Source of the DNA: Prochlorococcus sp. AG-363-A16
Lineage (GTDB): Bacteria; Cyanobacteriota; Cyanobacteriia; PCC-6307; Cyanobiaceae
Assembly (NCBI GenBank): GCA_003280345.1
Contig: QCFB01000014.1
Location: 1-48,264 of the forward strand
Direction of reading: 5' to 3'
Length of the DNA stretch: 48,264 bases
Shown here: piece after piece, positions 29,170-37,712 of the stretch
Layout: each line of letters begins with the position of its first letter
How positions within the stretch are numbered: the first letter of the stretch is position 1
Translations under genes and position numbers: made by a program
Notes under the pieces: model-generated
The model's input: only the letters and a program-made list of their open reading frames with translations
The model's database searches: none
Told to the model about the DNA's origin: nothing

Positions 29170-29625
29170 GTGCCTGAAGAGCCCTGTCAATGCCCTGACT
29201 GTCAAAGGTTTTACCGGGAACATGATCGTTTAATTCGAGAATTTCCCACTCTTCGCCAACAGCAAGAGCTCAATTGGGCAGCTTTGCAGTCTTTTAGGAC
29301 TCTGTCTGGAAGAGTTATTGAAGATCTTCAGAAGCAATGTGGGCAAAGAGCTAATGAAAATTTGATTGATGCAACGACAACGGAAGAAGCTCTAGAGCCT
29401 GATGATCAAATGCAGCAAGCAATAGCAGATCTTGAAAATATCAATGCACATTTGTTCTCTATAGAAGCTTTGATGGAAAGAATCTTTGATGTGCGAGCAC
29501 CTGAACAAATTGAGCAAAAGTTTCGAGAGTTAGCAGGTGAATTAGCTCCTGATCCATTAAATGCTGACCGATTAAGACTCAATCGGTTGCTACACCAGAC
29601 ACCAGATTTGCCAGATAGAAAATGA
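29170..29625 (+). CDS. Conserved hypothetical protein with N-terminal cysteine cluster
   Basis: A 151-residue protein starting at GTG. The N terminus PEEPCQCPDCQRFYREHD has three cysteines (C-x-C-x2-C), which might bind a metal, though a fourth ligand would have to be His or the later Cys (LQKQCGQ). The rest is mostly helical and charged (QEALNWAALQ-like stretches, ALMERIFDVRAPEQIEQKFRELAGEL). No family is recognised. It ends 61 bases before the convergent end of glgP, a gap that contains the glgP terminator. Confidence 0.7.
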   Translation: MPEEPCQCPDCQRFYREHDRLIREFPTLRQQQELNWAALQSFRTLSGRVIEDLQKQCGQRANENLIDATTTEEALEPDDQMQQAIADLENINAHLFSIEALMERIFDVRAPEQIEQKFRELAGELAPDPLNADRLRLNRLLHQTPDLPDRK

Positions 29626-29673
29626 CTTCTGTAAAGTCAATAAAGTTAAGTTAAAGTTTATATTTAATTTTGC

Positions 29674-29708
29674 AAAAATAACTTGCTAATTAACATCGCA
29701 AGTTATTT
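29674..29708 (-). terminator. Intrinsic terminator of glgP, possibly bidirectional
   Basis: A perfect 11-bp stem AAATAACTTGC (29676-29686) and GCAAGTTATTT (29698-29708) with an 11-base loop overlaps the last codons and stop of glgP. On the minus strand the stem is followed by a run of five T. On the plus strand TTATTTCT follows, so the same hairpin could also stop transcription from 29170-29625. Confidence 0.68.
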
Positions 29709-32208
29709 CTACTGGAAGTGGCTCAACTTTCCATATTGATTTGCAATATTCTCTTATTGAACGATCTGAAGAGAAGAATCCTGACCTTGCGGTGTTTAGC
29801 AATGCCATACGATTCCACTCTTGACGATCTTGCCAGGCACGGCAAACATTATCTTGAGCCCTCAGATAATCACCAAAGTCAGCCATCACAAAAAAGGGAT
29901 CATTACACTTGAGATTATTAATTAATGGTTTGAATAGTTCTCCATCACCATTACTGAAGTGTCCTAACTCAACTAATCGCAAGGCCTCAGAGAGCTCAGG
30001 AATTGTTTTTATGTAGGTTTGTGGGTCATAACCATTTTTTTGCAGCTCCACTATTTCAGTTTCCGTTTTACCAAATAAGAAGAAGTTTTCTTCTCCAACA
30101 AGCTCACGGATTTCAATATTTGCTCCATCAAGTGTTCCTATTGTAAGTGCACCATTCATTGCGAATTTCATATTTCCTGTTCCAGAGGCTTCTTTCCCTG
30201 CTGTTGATATTTGTTCAGAAAGATCGGTGGCTGGATAAACTTGCTCTCCAAGTTTTACGTTGTAATCAGGCAGGAATACAACTCTTAATCGACCGTCCAT
30301 ATCTGGGTCTGCATTAACCATTTCGGCAATTCCATTAATAAATCTGATCATTAGTTTTGCCATGAAATAACCAGGTGCTGCTTTCCCCCCAAAGATCACA
30401 GTTCTTGGGGCCATGCCTTGTGCCATGCCATTTTTTATACGTAAATATTGAGTTATTACCTGTAGAGCATTAAGGTGTTGCCGTTTGTATTGATGAATTC
30501 GCTTTACTTGTACATCAAACATACTTGCAGGATCAACTAATACTCCAGTTTGGCGATGAATATAACCAGCTAATTTGCGCTTGCTAGATAATTTTGTTGC
30601 TCCAAATTGTTCAAGAAAGCCTTTATCGTGTTGCTTATCTTCCAATTTAGTAAGCAAATCCATATTGGTTATCCAATTTGGACCAACTTCTTGGTCGAGT
30701 AATTCAGATAGCTCAGGGTTTGCAAGGCCAACCCAACGACGTGGGGTTACGCCATTAGTGACATTCGTAAATTTTTCAGGCCAAAGATCAGCAAATTCTG
30801 GAAGTAGTTGCCTTTTTATGAGGTCTGAGTGCAGAGCCGCAACACCATTGACATGATGCGCTCCAATAGTAGCTAAATGGGCCATTCTGATTGACTTTTC
30901 TCCTTCTTCATCAATGATGGACAACTTTCTTAGAATCAAATCATTACCTGGATAGCGAAGACGAACTTGTTGTAAGAATCTGCGATTAATTTCATAAATG
31001 ATCTCAAGGTGTCTTGGAAGCAAACTTTTGAATAAAGCTAAATCCCACTTTTCAAGAGCTTCAGGTAGCAAAGTGTGATTTGTATATGCAACTGAACGAT
31101 TAGTTATTTCCCAAGCTTTTTCCCATTGAAAATGATGTTGATCGATGAGTAGTCGCATGAGCTCTGCGACTGCAATTGCGGGGTGTGTGTCATTGAGTTG
31201 AACTGTCCAATGATTTGGGAATTCTTCAACTGCAATTTCGCGCTTCTCAAGACTTCGAAGCATGTCTTGCAAAGAGCAGCTCACAAAGAAGTGCTGTTGT
31301 TTTAGGCGCAGTCGCCTACCTTCATCTGTCCCGTCATTAGGGTAAAGGACTTTGGAGAGTGTTTCGGACCCAACTTTTTCCTCAACTGCTCCGTAATAGT
31401 CACCAATATTAAATGCGTAGAAATCAAAACTTTCTGTTGCGTCGGCTCTCCAAAGTCGCAGGCGATCACAACTATTTACGCGATACCCCAGAACTGGTAC
31501 ATCGTGAGGAATCCCAATCGCATGTTCTGAGGGAATCCAGCGGACTCGGTAAATTCTTTGATCATCTACGTAGCTCTCTGTTCTCCCACCAAAACCTACA
31601 AAGCAAGCCTCATCGGGTTGAGGCAGTTCCCAGGGCCAGCCTCCTTTGAGCCATTTATCTGTAACTTCAACTTGCCAGCCATCTCGGATAATTTGGTTAA
31701 AAATGCCAAATTCATAACGGATTCCATATCCAATTGCTGGAACCTGCAAACTTGCAAGGGATTCCATATAGCACGCGGCCAGACGCCCTAATCCGCCATT
31801 GCCTAGTCCTGGTTCCTCTTCCACCTCCAGTATGTGATTGAGAGATTCAATCCCGAATCTACGCAGCGCTTCTTCTGCTTCTTTTTGTATACCAAGATTG
31901 AGTAGATTGTTATTTAATTGTGGCCCTATTAGAAATTCAGCTGATAGATATGCAACTGTCTTTTGGGGTCTAGCTCGGATTGCTTCTTGGCTGGCTAGGT
32001 ATCGAGTCATGAGTCTGTCTCTGACTGCATAGCTCAAAGCCATGTAGAGATCATGCAGACTTGCTGTTGTAGCTAGCTTCCCAAGTGTGAAAAACAGGTG
32101 CTCTGTCATTCCATCGAAGACAGCATCTGCATCTATACCTGCTCTCTCTGGATCTGCATAACAACCTGGGGTGGGTAGGCGTAGATCTAGAGGCTGGGAG
32201 CTGCTCAT
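29686..32208 (-). CDS. glgP: Glycogen phosphorylase
   Basis: GlgP releases glucose 1-phosphate from glycogen, the night-time carbon store. The 840-residue protein is full length. Visible motifs are YLSAEFLIGPQLNNNLLNLG near residue 90, GNGGLGRLAACYMESLAS, the HTLLPEALEKW active-site region, and the pyridoxal-phosphate region KEASGTGNMKFAMNGALTIG with the binding Lys. NVTNGVTPRRWV and HQYKRQHLNAL are also typical. The gene is monocistronic by appearance, with a strong terminator at its end and 194 bases to the divergent antiporter. Confidence 0.97.
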   Translation of the reverse strand: MSSSQPLDLRLPTPGCYADPERAGIDADAVFDGMTEHLFFTLGKLATTASLHDLYMALSYAVRDRLMTRYLASQEAIRARPQKTVAYLSAEFLIGPQLNNNLLNLGIQKEAEEALRRFGIESLNHILEVEEEPGLGNGGLGRLAACYMESLASLQVPAIGYGIRYEFGIFNQIIRDGWQVEVTDKWLKGGWPWELPQPDEACFVGFGGRTESYVDDQRIYRVRWIPSEHAIGIPHDVPVLGYRVNSCDRLRLWRADATESFDFYAFNIGDYYGAVEEKVGSETLSKVLYPNDGTDEGRRLRLKQQHFFVSCSLQDMLRSLEKREIAVEEFPNHWTVQLNDTHPAIAVAELMRLLIDQHHFQWEKAWEITNRSVAYTNHTLLPEALEKWDLALFKSLLPRHLEIIYEINRRFLQQVRLRYPGNDLILRKLSIIDEEGEKSIRMAHLATIGAHHVNGVAALHSDLIKRQLLPEFADLWPEKFTNVTNGVTPRRWVGLANPELSELLDQEVGPNWITNMDLLTKLEDKQHDKGFLEQFGATKLSSKRKLAGYIHRQTGVLVDPASMFDVQVKRIHQYKRQHLNALQVITQYLRIKNGMAQGMAPRTVIFGGKAAPGYFMAKLMIRFINGIAEMVNADPDMDGRLRVVFLPDYNVKLGEQVYPATDLSEQISTAGKEASGTGNMKFAMNGALTIGTLDGANIEIRELVGEENFFLFGKTETEIVELQKNGYDPQTYIKTIPELSEALRLVELGHFSNGDGELFKPLINNLKCNDPFFVMADFGDYLRAQDNVCRAWQDRQEWNRMALLNTARSGFFSSDRSIREYCKSIWKVEPLPVEITCDVN

Positions 32209-32402
32209 GAGGGGTCTAATAGTGAAGCGCTTACTTGGTCTTATCGATGGACGCTAGCTCCACTTAATGCCTCGGATGGTGAGTAACTTCAGATCCACAC
32301 TTCTAAAAAAGATTTGTTAAAGGTTGAAAAGTAACCATTAATTCACTTTTAGGTGTTCTCGGTCATTTATGTTCCATCTCATGGATTGAAGAAATTTGAC
32401 TT

Positions 32403-33776
32403 ATGTTCATGCCCAGCTTTATGGCAGTTCTTAGTACACATGACGTGGAGGTGGCCGAAACTCTTATAGGCGTTATTAATTTTCTGTTGATTTTTGTAGC
32501 GGCTAGGACTTTGGCTGAGGTCTTAGTCAGATTGCAATTACCCACCATTGTCGGGGAGCTTCTTGCCGGAGTTGTTATTGGAGCTTCTGGCTTGCACCTA
32601 CTTGTCCCTCCCACAACCAGTGTTCATTTAAATGAGGGCTTTGTGAATTTGATAAGTGGATTAGCTTCTATTCCCCCTGAAGCGGTTCCTGATCTTTATT
32701 TTGAGGCATTTCCTTCTCTTCAAGCAGTTGCGACTCTTGGTTTATATGCCTTGCTTTTTTTAACTGGTCTCGAGAGTGAATTAGAAGAACTTGTAGCAGT
32801 AGGGGTCCAAGCGTTCACAGTTGCAATGACAGGGGTGATTTTGCCTTTTGCATTAGGAACTTTTGGTTTGATGTTTATTTTTCAGGTCGATTTAATTCCT
32901 GCAGTCTTTGCTGGGGCGTCTATGACAGCAACAAGTATTGGAATTACGGCAAGTGTGTTTGGTGAACTTGGTTATTTAAAAACACGTGAGGGACAAATAG
33001 TTATTGGTGCTGCAGTTCTTGATGACATCCTCGGCATCGTAATTCTTGCCGTTGTAGTTGCTCTTGCTACAGGAGGATCTTTCGAGATTGCACCTATTGC
33101 CAAACTTCTTTTTGCTGCAATTGTTTTTGTTGTCGGTGCAATAGTTTTGAGCAGGACTGCTGCGCCAGCTTTTGATTGGTTACTTGACAGACTCAAAGCG
33201 CCTGGAGCAGTTGTTGTTGCTTCATTTGTGATTCTTGTTTTGAGTTGTTTTGTTGCTACTGCAATTGGGTTGGAAGCTGCTTTGGGAGCTTTTGCGGCTG
33301 GATTAATTCTCAGTAGCTCTAAAAATAATCACGCCATTCAGCAGTCTGTTTTGCCTCTTGTTTCACTGTTCGCAACTATTTTCTTTGTATTAGTTGGAGC
33401 AGGCATGGACCTTTCAGTAATTAACCCGCTTGATCCTTCTAGTCGTATGGCTCTTGTTGTAGCAGGATTCATGCTCGTTGTTGCAATTATCGGCAAAATT
33501 GCGACTGGCTGGTCGTTTGTAATTGATAAACCTACTGATCGTTTAGTGGTTGGTTTGGGAATGATGCCTCGAGGAGAGGTTGGTTTGATCTTTCTTGGCT
33601 TAGGAACCAGTGCAGGACTGCTAACACCTTCTCTTGAAGCAGCAGTTTTATTAATGGTTATAGGCACTACTTTCCTTGCACCAGTTTTGCTAAGACTTGT
33701 TTTGAAAGATAAAAAACCTGGAGGTGGGAATGCGATCCCTGATGATGTAGCCGCTAATCCTGTAGGCCTTTTATAG
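32403..33776 (+). CDS. CPA2-family cation:proton antiporter (NapA/NhaS3-like)
   Basis: A 457-residue membrane protein with about 12 hydrophobic segments. The core helix motif GAAVLDDILGI carries the paired Asp207-Asp208 that mark electrogenic CPA2 exchangers. GASMTATSIGITASVFGELG is the discontinuous helix. The order and the DD motif resemble cyanobacterial NhaS3, a thylakoid Na+(K+)/H+ antiporter. There is no C-terminal TrkA domain as in KefB. The ATG at 32403 is chosen; later ATGs at codons 3 and 7 are possible. It is divergent from glgP. Confidence 0.88.
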   Translation: MFMPSFMAVLSTHDVEVAETLIGVINFLLIFVAARTLAEVLVRLQLPTIVGELLAGVVIGASGLHLLVPPTTSVHLNEGFVNLISGLASIPPEAVPDLYFEAFPSLQAVATLGLYALLFLTGLESELEELVAVGVQAFTVAMTGVILPFALGTFGLMFIFQVDLIPAVFAGASMTATSIGITASVFGELGYLKTREGQIVIGAAVLDDILGIVILAVVVALATGGSFEIAPIAKLLFAAIVFVVGAIVLSRTAAPAFDWLLDRLKAPGAVVVASFVILVLSCFVATAIGLEAALGAFAAGLILSSSKNNHAIQQSVLPLVSLFATIFFVLVGAGMDLSVINPLDPSSRMALVVAGFMLVVAIIGKIATGWSFVIDKPTDRLVVGLGMMPRGEVGLIFLGLGTSAGLLTPSLEAAVLLMVIGTTFLAPVLLRLVLKDKKPGGGNAIPDDVAANPVGLL

Positions 33777-33892
33777 ACTTTTAATTTGTAGCAGAAATTT
33801 TGTTGTGGATTTTGACGATTAGCAACCAAGCGTAATTAAATAATGAACTTCCGGGTTTGTTCTCAAGTGCCTTGGATTGCCATCTTTTTTAA

Positions 33893-34858
33893 GTGACCTC
33901 ATTAGATTTAATGCATTCTTTAGCCATCACCCCTAATGATCCCTGGCGCTATTTAGGACATGATGTCTATTCCGTCAGTAGCAGCCCTTCTGACTCTTGT
34001 GAAGACAGTCTGCTCAATGATGGGCCAGCAGTACTACTTGTCCATGGTTTTGGGGCGTCAACAGATCATTGGAGGCACAACATCCCTGCTTTAGCAAGAA
34101 CTTATGAGGTACATGCGATTGATTTGCTTGGTTTTGGTCGAAGTGCGAAGCCTTCAAATTTGAACTATGGAGGTGATCTTTGGAAAGAACAGGTAGTTGC
34201 ATATGTCAAGGAGCGAATTAGAAGACCTACGGTGATCGTTGGTAATTCTCTAGGGGGTTATGCAGCCCTTGCAGCAGGAGCTGCGCTTGAATCTGAATCG
34301 GCTGGGGTAGTTCTGCTTAATGCTGCGGGTTACTTCAGTGATGAGAAACTTGTTCAAAAACCTACAAACTTGAATTCAAGACTCCGTCAAATGATTGGAG
34401 TTGGCTTATCAAGAGATGTATTAGTGAAGTGGCTTATTTACCCTTTAATGCAGAGATTAATTTTCGAGAATTTACGACGTCCGGGTGTAATTAGGAGTAC
34501 TCTTCAGCAGGTTTATATAGACCCCACAAATGTAGATGATGATCTTGTGGAGTCGATTAGGAGACCTTCATTAGACCCTGGAGCATTTCAAGTTTTCCGC
34601 AAAGTTTTTCAGGCCCGAGGTCTTCAGGGTAAACCAATCGATGAATTATTTATAGATTTACAAGCTCCTCTTCTTTTGCTTTGGGGTAATAGTGACCCCT
34701 GGCTGAGGAATGCAAAAGCTAAGCAAGAAAAGTTTCGATTATTTGCAAGAAAAGCTTCCTTGGAATTCAAAGAAGTGCTTCTTAACGCAGGTCATTGTCC
34801 ACATGACGAGGTCCCTGATCGTGTCAATGAAGAAATGTTGGTTTGGTTGAAAGGTTAG
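33893..34858 (+). CDS. Alpha/beta-fold hydrolase, pheophytinase/chlorophyll dephytylase-like
   Basis: A 321-residue alpha/beta hydrolase starting at GTG 33893, or at the inner ATG 33911. The oxyanion motif VHGFGAS lies near residue 50, the nucleophile Ser119 in GNSLGGYAAL, Asp near 268 in LLWGNSDPWLRN, and His301 in AGHCPHDEVPD. The elbow and the AGHCPHDEVP block are nearly as I recall them in plant pheophytinase, so a porphyrin phytyl ester is a possible substrate; this is inference. It is a paralogue of the gene at 49-960. The next gene lies 25 bases downstream on the same strand. Confidence 0.82.
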   Translation: MTSLDLMHSLAITPNDPWRYLGHDVYSVSSSPSDSCEDSLLNDGPAVLLVHGFGASTDHWRHNIPALARTYEVHAIDLLGFGRSAKPSNLNYGGDLWKEQVVAYVKERIRRPTVIVGNSLGGYAALAAGAALESESAGVVLLNAAGYFSDEKLVQKPTNLNSRLRQMIGVGLSRDVLVKWLIYPLMQRLIFENLRRPGVIRSTLQQVYIDPTNVDDDLVESIRRPSLDPGAFQVFRKVFQARGLQGKPIDELFIDLQAPLLLLWGNSDPWLRNAKAKQEKFRLFARKASLEFKEVLLNAGHCPHDEVPDRVNEEMLVWLKG

Positions 34859-34886
34859 GAACTGGCATATTTTCAGCAATAAAGTG

Positions 34887-35738
34887 ATGCCAACCCTTAC
34901 TCAAAAGAACTCTCCTTATTATCACTGGGAGTTTTTGCAAGTTGATACTGGTAATCGTTTACGAATAGTTCCTGAGCGAGGTGGATTGATTACAGAATGG
35001 CTTTGCAATGGTAGAGAAATTCTTTATTTTGATCATGAGAGATTTCAACAAAAAGGTAAAAGTGTTCGAGGTGGAATCCCTATCTTATTCCCTATTTGTG
35101 GTGATTTGCCCCGAGGAGTTTTACCCTTAGCTAAGGGTGATTTTAAAATTAATCAACATGGATTTGCCAGAGACTCTATTTGGAAGATAAAGGCTTTCAA
35201 TGATCAGAGCGGCTTTTGTTTGAGTATGCAAGACAGTGAGAGAACACGTTCTATTTATCAATATGAATTTGACATTGACATGGAAGTTCGACTCATCAAA
35301 AATTTTCTTGATTTGAAGATAATTATTACGAATTCAGGGAAAGATCCAATGCCTTTTTCCTTTGGCTTGCACCCTTATTTCAAGGTTAAGGACATCACAC
35401 AAACGAAGATAGAAGGTTTGTCTCCAACGTCTATTAATCAGTTGAACATGTTAGAGGTAGAAACTGATCAACAACTTGCTTGTCTTTCGAAGGGAGTTGA
35501 TTTTATGAATAGCACTTCAGAAATAATTACTCTTGTTGACTTATTAGGTGGGAACCGCCTGCATATGAAGCACCATTCCCCAATGGATTTAACGGTTGTG
35601 TGGACAGACCCACCTAGACCAATGGTTTGTATTGAGCCTTGGACTAGTCCCAGAGGGTCTTTAATTAGTGGTGAACGCAAACTTTTGCTTAAACCTCAAG
35701 CAACTCAAGAGCTTCAATGTAGATTTATTTCTGATTGA
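34887..35738 (+). CDS. Aldose 1-epimerase/galactose mutarotase-like protein
   Basis: A 283-residue protein of the galactose mutarotase-like (hexose-6-phosphate epimerase, YeaD-like) fold. Typical motifs are RGGIPILFPICGDLPRG, NQHGFARDSIWKI with catalytic His, SFGLHPYFKV with the second catalytic His, and VCIEPWTSPRGSL with the Glu near the C terminus. Family members interconvert anomers of hexoses or hexose 6-phosphates. I prefer the ATG at 34887 over the GTG three bases earlier. It follows the hydrolase by 28 bases and could be co-transcribed. Confidence 0.83.
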   Translation: MPTLTQKNSPYYHWEFLQVDTGNRLRIVPERGGLITEWLCNGREILYFDHERFQQKGKSVRGGIPILFPICGDLPRGVLPLAKGDFKINQHGFARDSIWKIKAFNDQSGFCLSMQDSERTRSIYQYEFDIDMEVRLIKNFLDLKIIITNSGKDPMPFSFGLHPYFKVKDITQTKIEGLSPTSINQLNMLEVETDQQLACLSKGVDFMNSTSEIITLVDLLGGNRLHMKHHSPMDLTVVWTDPPRPMVCIEPWTSPRGSLISGERKLLLKPQATQELQCRFISD

Positions 35739-35762
35739 TTTTTTAGATAATCAATTAAGAAA

Positions 35763-35790
35763 GATACTTCATCAAGTATTCAACTTTTTC
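35763..35790 (+). terminator. Possible weak intrinsic terminator after the epimerase-like gene
   Basis: GATACTT (35763-35769) and AAGTATT (35774-35780) make a seven-base stem with one G-T pair and a CATC loop. It is followed by CAACTTTTT. It would separate the epimerase-like gene from the hydroxy-acid cluster. The stem is AT-rich, so efficiency is doubtful. Confidence 0.4.
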
Positions 35791-35874
35791 CCCTCTAATA
35801 GAGTAAGAACTTAATCTTCAAATACAAAATAAAACTTCAAAGGTACTTTCATATTTACTTCCTGCGCTTATGTT

Positions 35875-35905
35875 ATGCCTTTAGAGCCCCAAAGTCATTA
35901 GGCAT
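35875..35905 (+). promoter_or_regulatory. Inverted repeat in the dld leader
   Basis: ATGCCT (35875-35880) and AGGCAT (35900-35905) form a six-base dyad around a 19-base loop. The 3' arm contains the only Shine-Dalgarno-like AGG, eight to twelve bases before the dld ATG at 35913. It could be an operator half-site pair or a hairpin hiding the ribosome-binding site. Confidence 0.4.
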
Positions 35906-35912
35906 TTTAGAA

Positions 35913-37613
35913 ATGAGAAATGATCGTTTGAAAGAGCTTGAAGAGGAATTAATTTTTATTTTAGGCCAGGAAAAAGTATTTACTGATGAAAAGAAAACGC
36001 GGCTATACAGTCAAGGGATTCGTGTTGGTAGTGGCTGTGCTTGTGCTGTAGTTTTTCCAAAAAGCTTAATAGAGTTTTGGAAAATATTAGAGATCTGTAT
36101 ATCCTTTGACAAAGTTATTATCATCCAAGCTGCAAATACTGGTTTGACGGGTGGATCTACCCCAGATGGAGATAATTATGATCGAGATGTTGTAATTATA
36201 AGCACGCTTCATCTTGATAACCTAGTTTTACTTAATGATGGGTCTCAGGTCCTTGCATTTCCAGGGACCACTTTGTATCAGCTCGAAGATAAACTTTTGC
36301 CATTAGGTAGAGGCCCGCATTCTGTAATTGGATCTTCTTGTATTGGCGCCTCAGTAGTTGGTGGTGTATGCAACAATTCAGGTGGGAACTTAGTCAATCG
36401 AGGACCTGCCTATACAGAATTAGCTTTATTTGCAAGATTAAATCAGAAACGTAAATTAGAATTGATTAACCATTTAGATATTGAATTAGGAACTTTGCCA
36501 GAAGAGATACTCAACAATTTGGAATCTCTTAATTTTCAGAAAGATAATTTACCAGTATCAAGTTCTAACGCCTCTGATAACCAATATAAATTTAGAGTAA
36601 GAGATGTTAAATCTGATACCCCAGCAAGATTTAATGCTGACAGAAGAAGGTTGTATGAGGCTAGTGGTTGCGCAGGAAAGATTGCTGTTTTTGCAGTACG
36701 TTTAGATACCTTCGTAATTCCGAAAAAAGAACAAGTTTTTTTTGTAGGCACCAATGATCCTTGCCAATTAACTCTTTTGAGAGAAAAAATCTTGACTACT
36801 TTTGAGCATTTACCTGATATGGGCGAATATATGCACCGTAGTTATTTTGATGGGTCTTATAAATATTGCAAAGATACTTTTTTGTTTCTTAAATTCTTTG
36901 GGCCCAGCTTTATACCTAAGTTATTTGCTCTTAAAAGAAGATTAGATCAAATAGCAGAATCAATCAACTTCTTGCCTAGTCATCCTTCAGATAGATTACT
37001 TCAGTTTTTAGCAGATATAACACCTAATCATATTCCTCCTAGGATAAGAGAATACCGAGAAAAATATGATCATTATATGTTATTTTCAACTAGTGATGAG
37101 TCTATCAATCCTACGAAGGAGCTATTGAAGATTGAAACTTCAAATAATGAAGAATATGAATACTTAGAATGCACTAAATCTGAAGGTAAAGATTTACTTT
37201 TACATCGTTATGTAGCTGGAGCAGCTCCTGCTAGGTATCGAATAGTCAACCCAGATTGCTCGGGGGAACTCCTGCCACTAGATATTGCTTTGCCAAGAAA
37301 TTGCGAGTCTTGGTATGAAATACTCCCAAGTGAAATTTTATGCCAAATGGCCGAGTCTTTTCAGATGGGTCATTTCCTTTGTATGGTATTTCATTGGGAC
37401 TTTGTTGTAAAAAAAGGTGTTAATGTTACCAAGTTGAAATCTCAGATCTTACAGATTTTAGATAGGAATAATGCAAAATACCCTGCTGAACATAATGTAG
37501 GCCATCTATATAAGGCAGATGATTGTCTGGCAAGTTTTTATCGAAAACTTGACCCAACTAATAGCTTTAATTCCGGAATCGGAAAAACTTCTAAAAAGAA
37601 ATTCTATAAGTAA
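35913..37613 (+). CDS. dld: D-lactate dehydrogenase, FAD-dependent, quinone-linked (Dld type)
   Basis: A 566-residue flavoprotein, nearly the length of E. coli Dld. The FAD-binding domain reads AANTGLTGGSTPDGDNYDRD, then PGTTLYQLEDKLLPLGR and SSCIGASVVGGVCNNSGGNLV, close to the Dld sequence I remember. The C-terminal part with FFGPSFIPKLFALKRRLDQIAESI and AEHNVGHLYKA fits the membrane-binding Lact-deh-memb domain. It should oxidise D-lactate to pyruvate and pass electrons to quinone. In place of the E. coli Glu in GLTEGS there is Gly. It heads a same-strand group with the LldD-like oxidase and a DUF1537 kinase. The region looks more AT-rich than its surroundings. Confidence 0.9.
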   Translation: MRNDRLKELEEELIFILGQEKVFTDEKKTRLYSQGIRVGSGCACAVVFPKSLIEFWKILEICISFDKVIIIQAANTGLTGGSTPDGDNYDRDVVIISTLHLDNLVLLNDGSQVLAFPGTTLYQLEDKLLPLGRGPHSVIGSSCIGASVVGGVCNNSGGNLVNRGPAYTELALFARLNQKRKLELINHLDIELGTLPEEILNNLESLNFQKDNLPVSSSNASDNQYKFRVRDVKSDTPARFNADRRRLYEASGCAGKIAVFAVRLDTFVIPKKEQVFFVGTNDPCQLTLLREKILTTFEHLPDMGEYMHRSYFDGSYKYCKDTFLFLKFFGPSFIPKLFALKRRLDQIAESINFLPSHPSDRLLQFLADITPNHIPPRIREYREKYDHYMLFSTSDESINPTKELLKIETSNNEEYEYLECTKSEGKDLLLHRYVAGAAPARYRIVNPDCSGELLPLDIALPRNCESWYEILPSEILCQMAESFQMGHFLCMVFHWDFVVKKGVNVTKLKSQILQILDRNNAKYPAEHNVGHLYKADDCLASFYRKLDPTNSFNSGIGKTSKKKFYK

Positions 37614-37712
37614 GATTAAGTTATTAATTCGTATGGAGCTTGGCTTAAGTTTGAGGAAACCATACATTTGCATAAATGTACTGACATTTCTGCAATAAAT
37701 CTCATAAGATTA

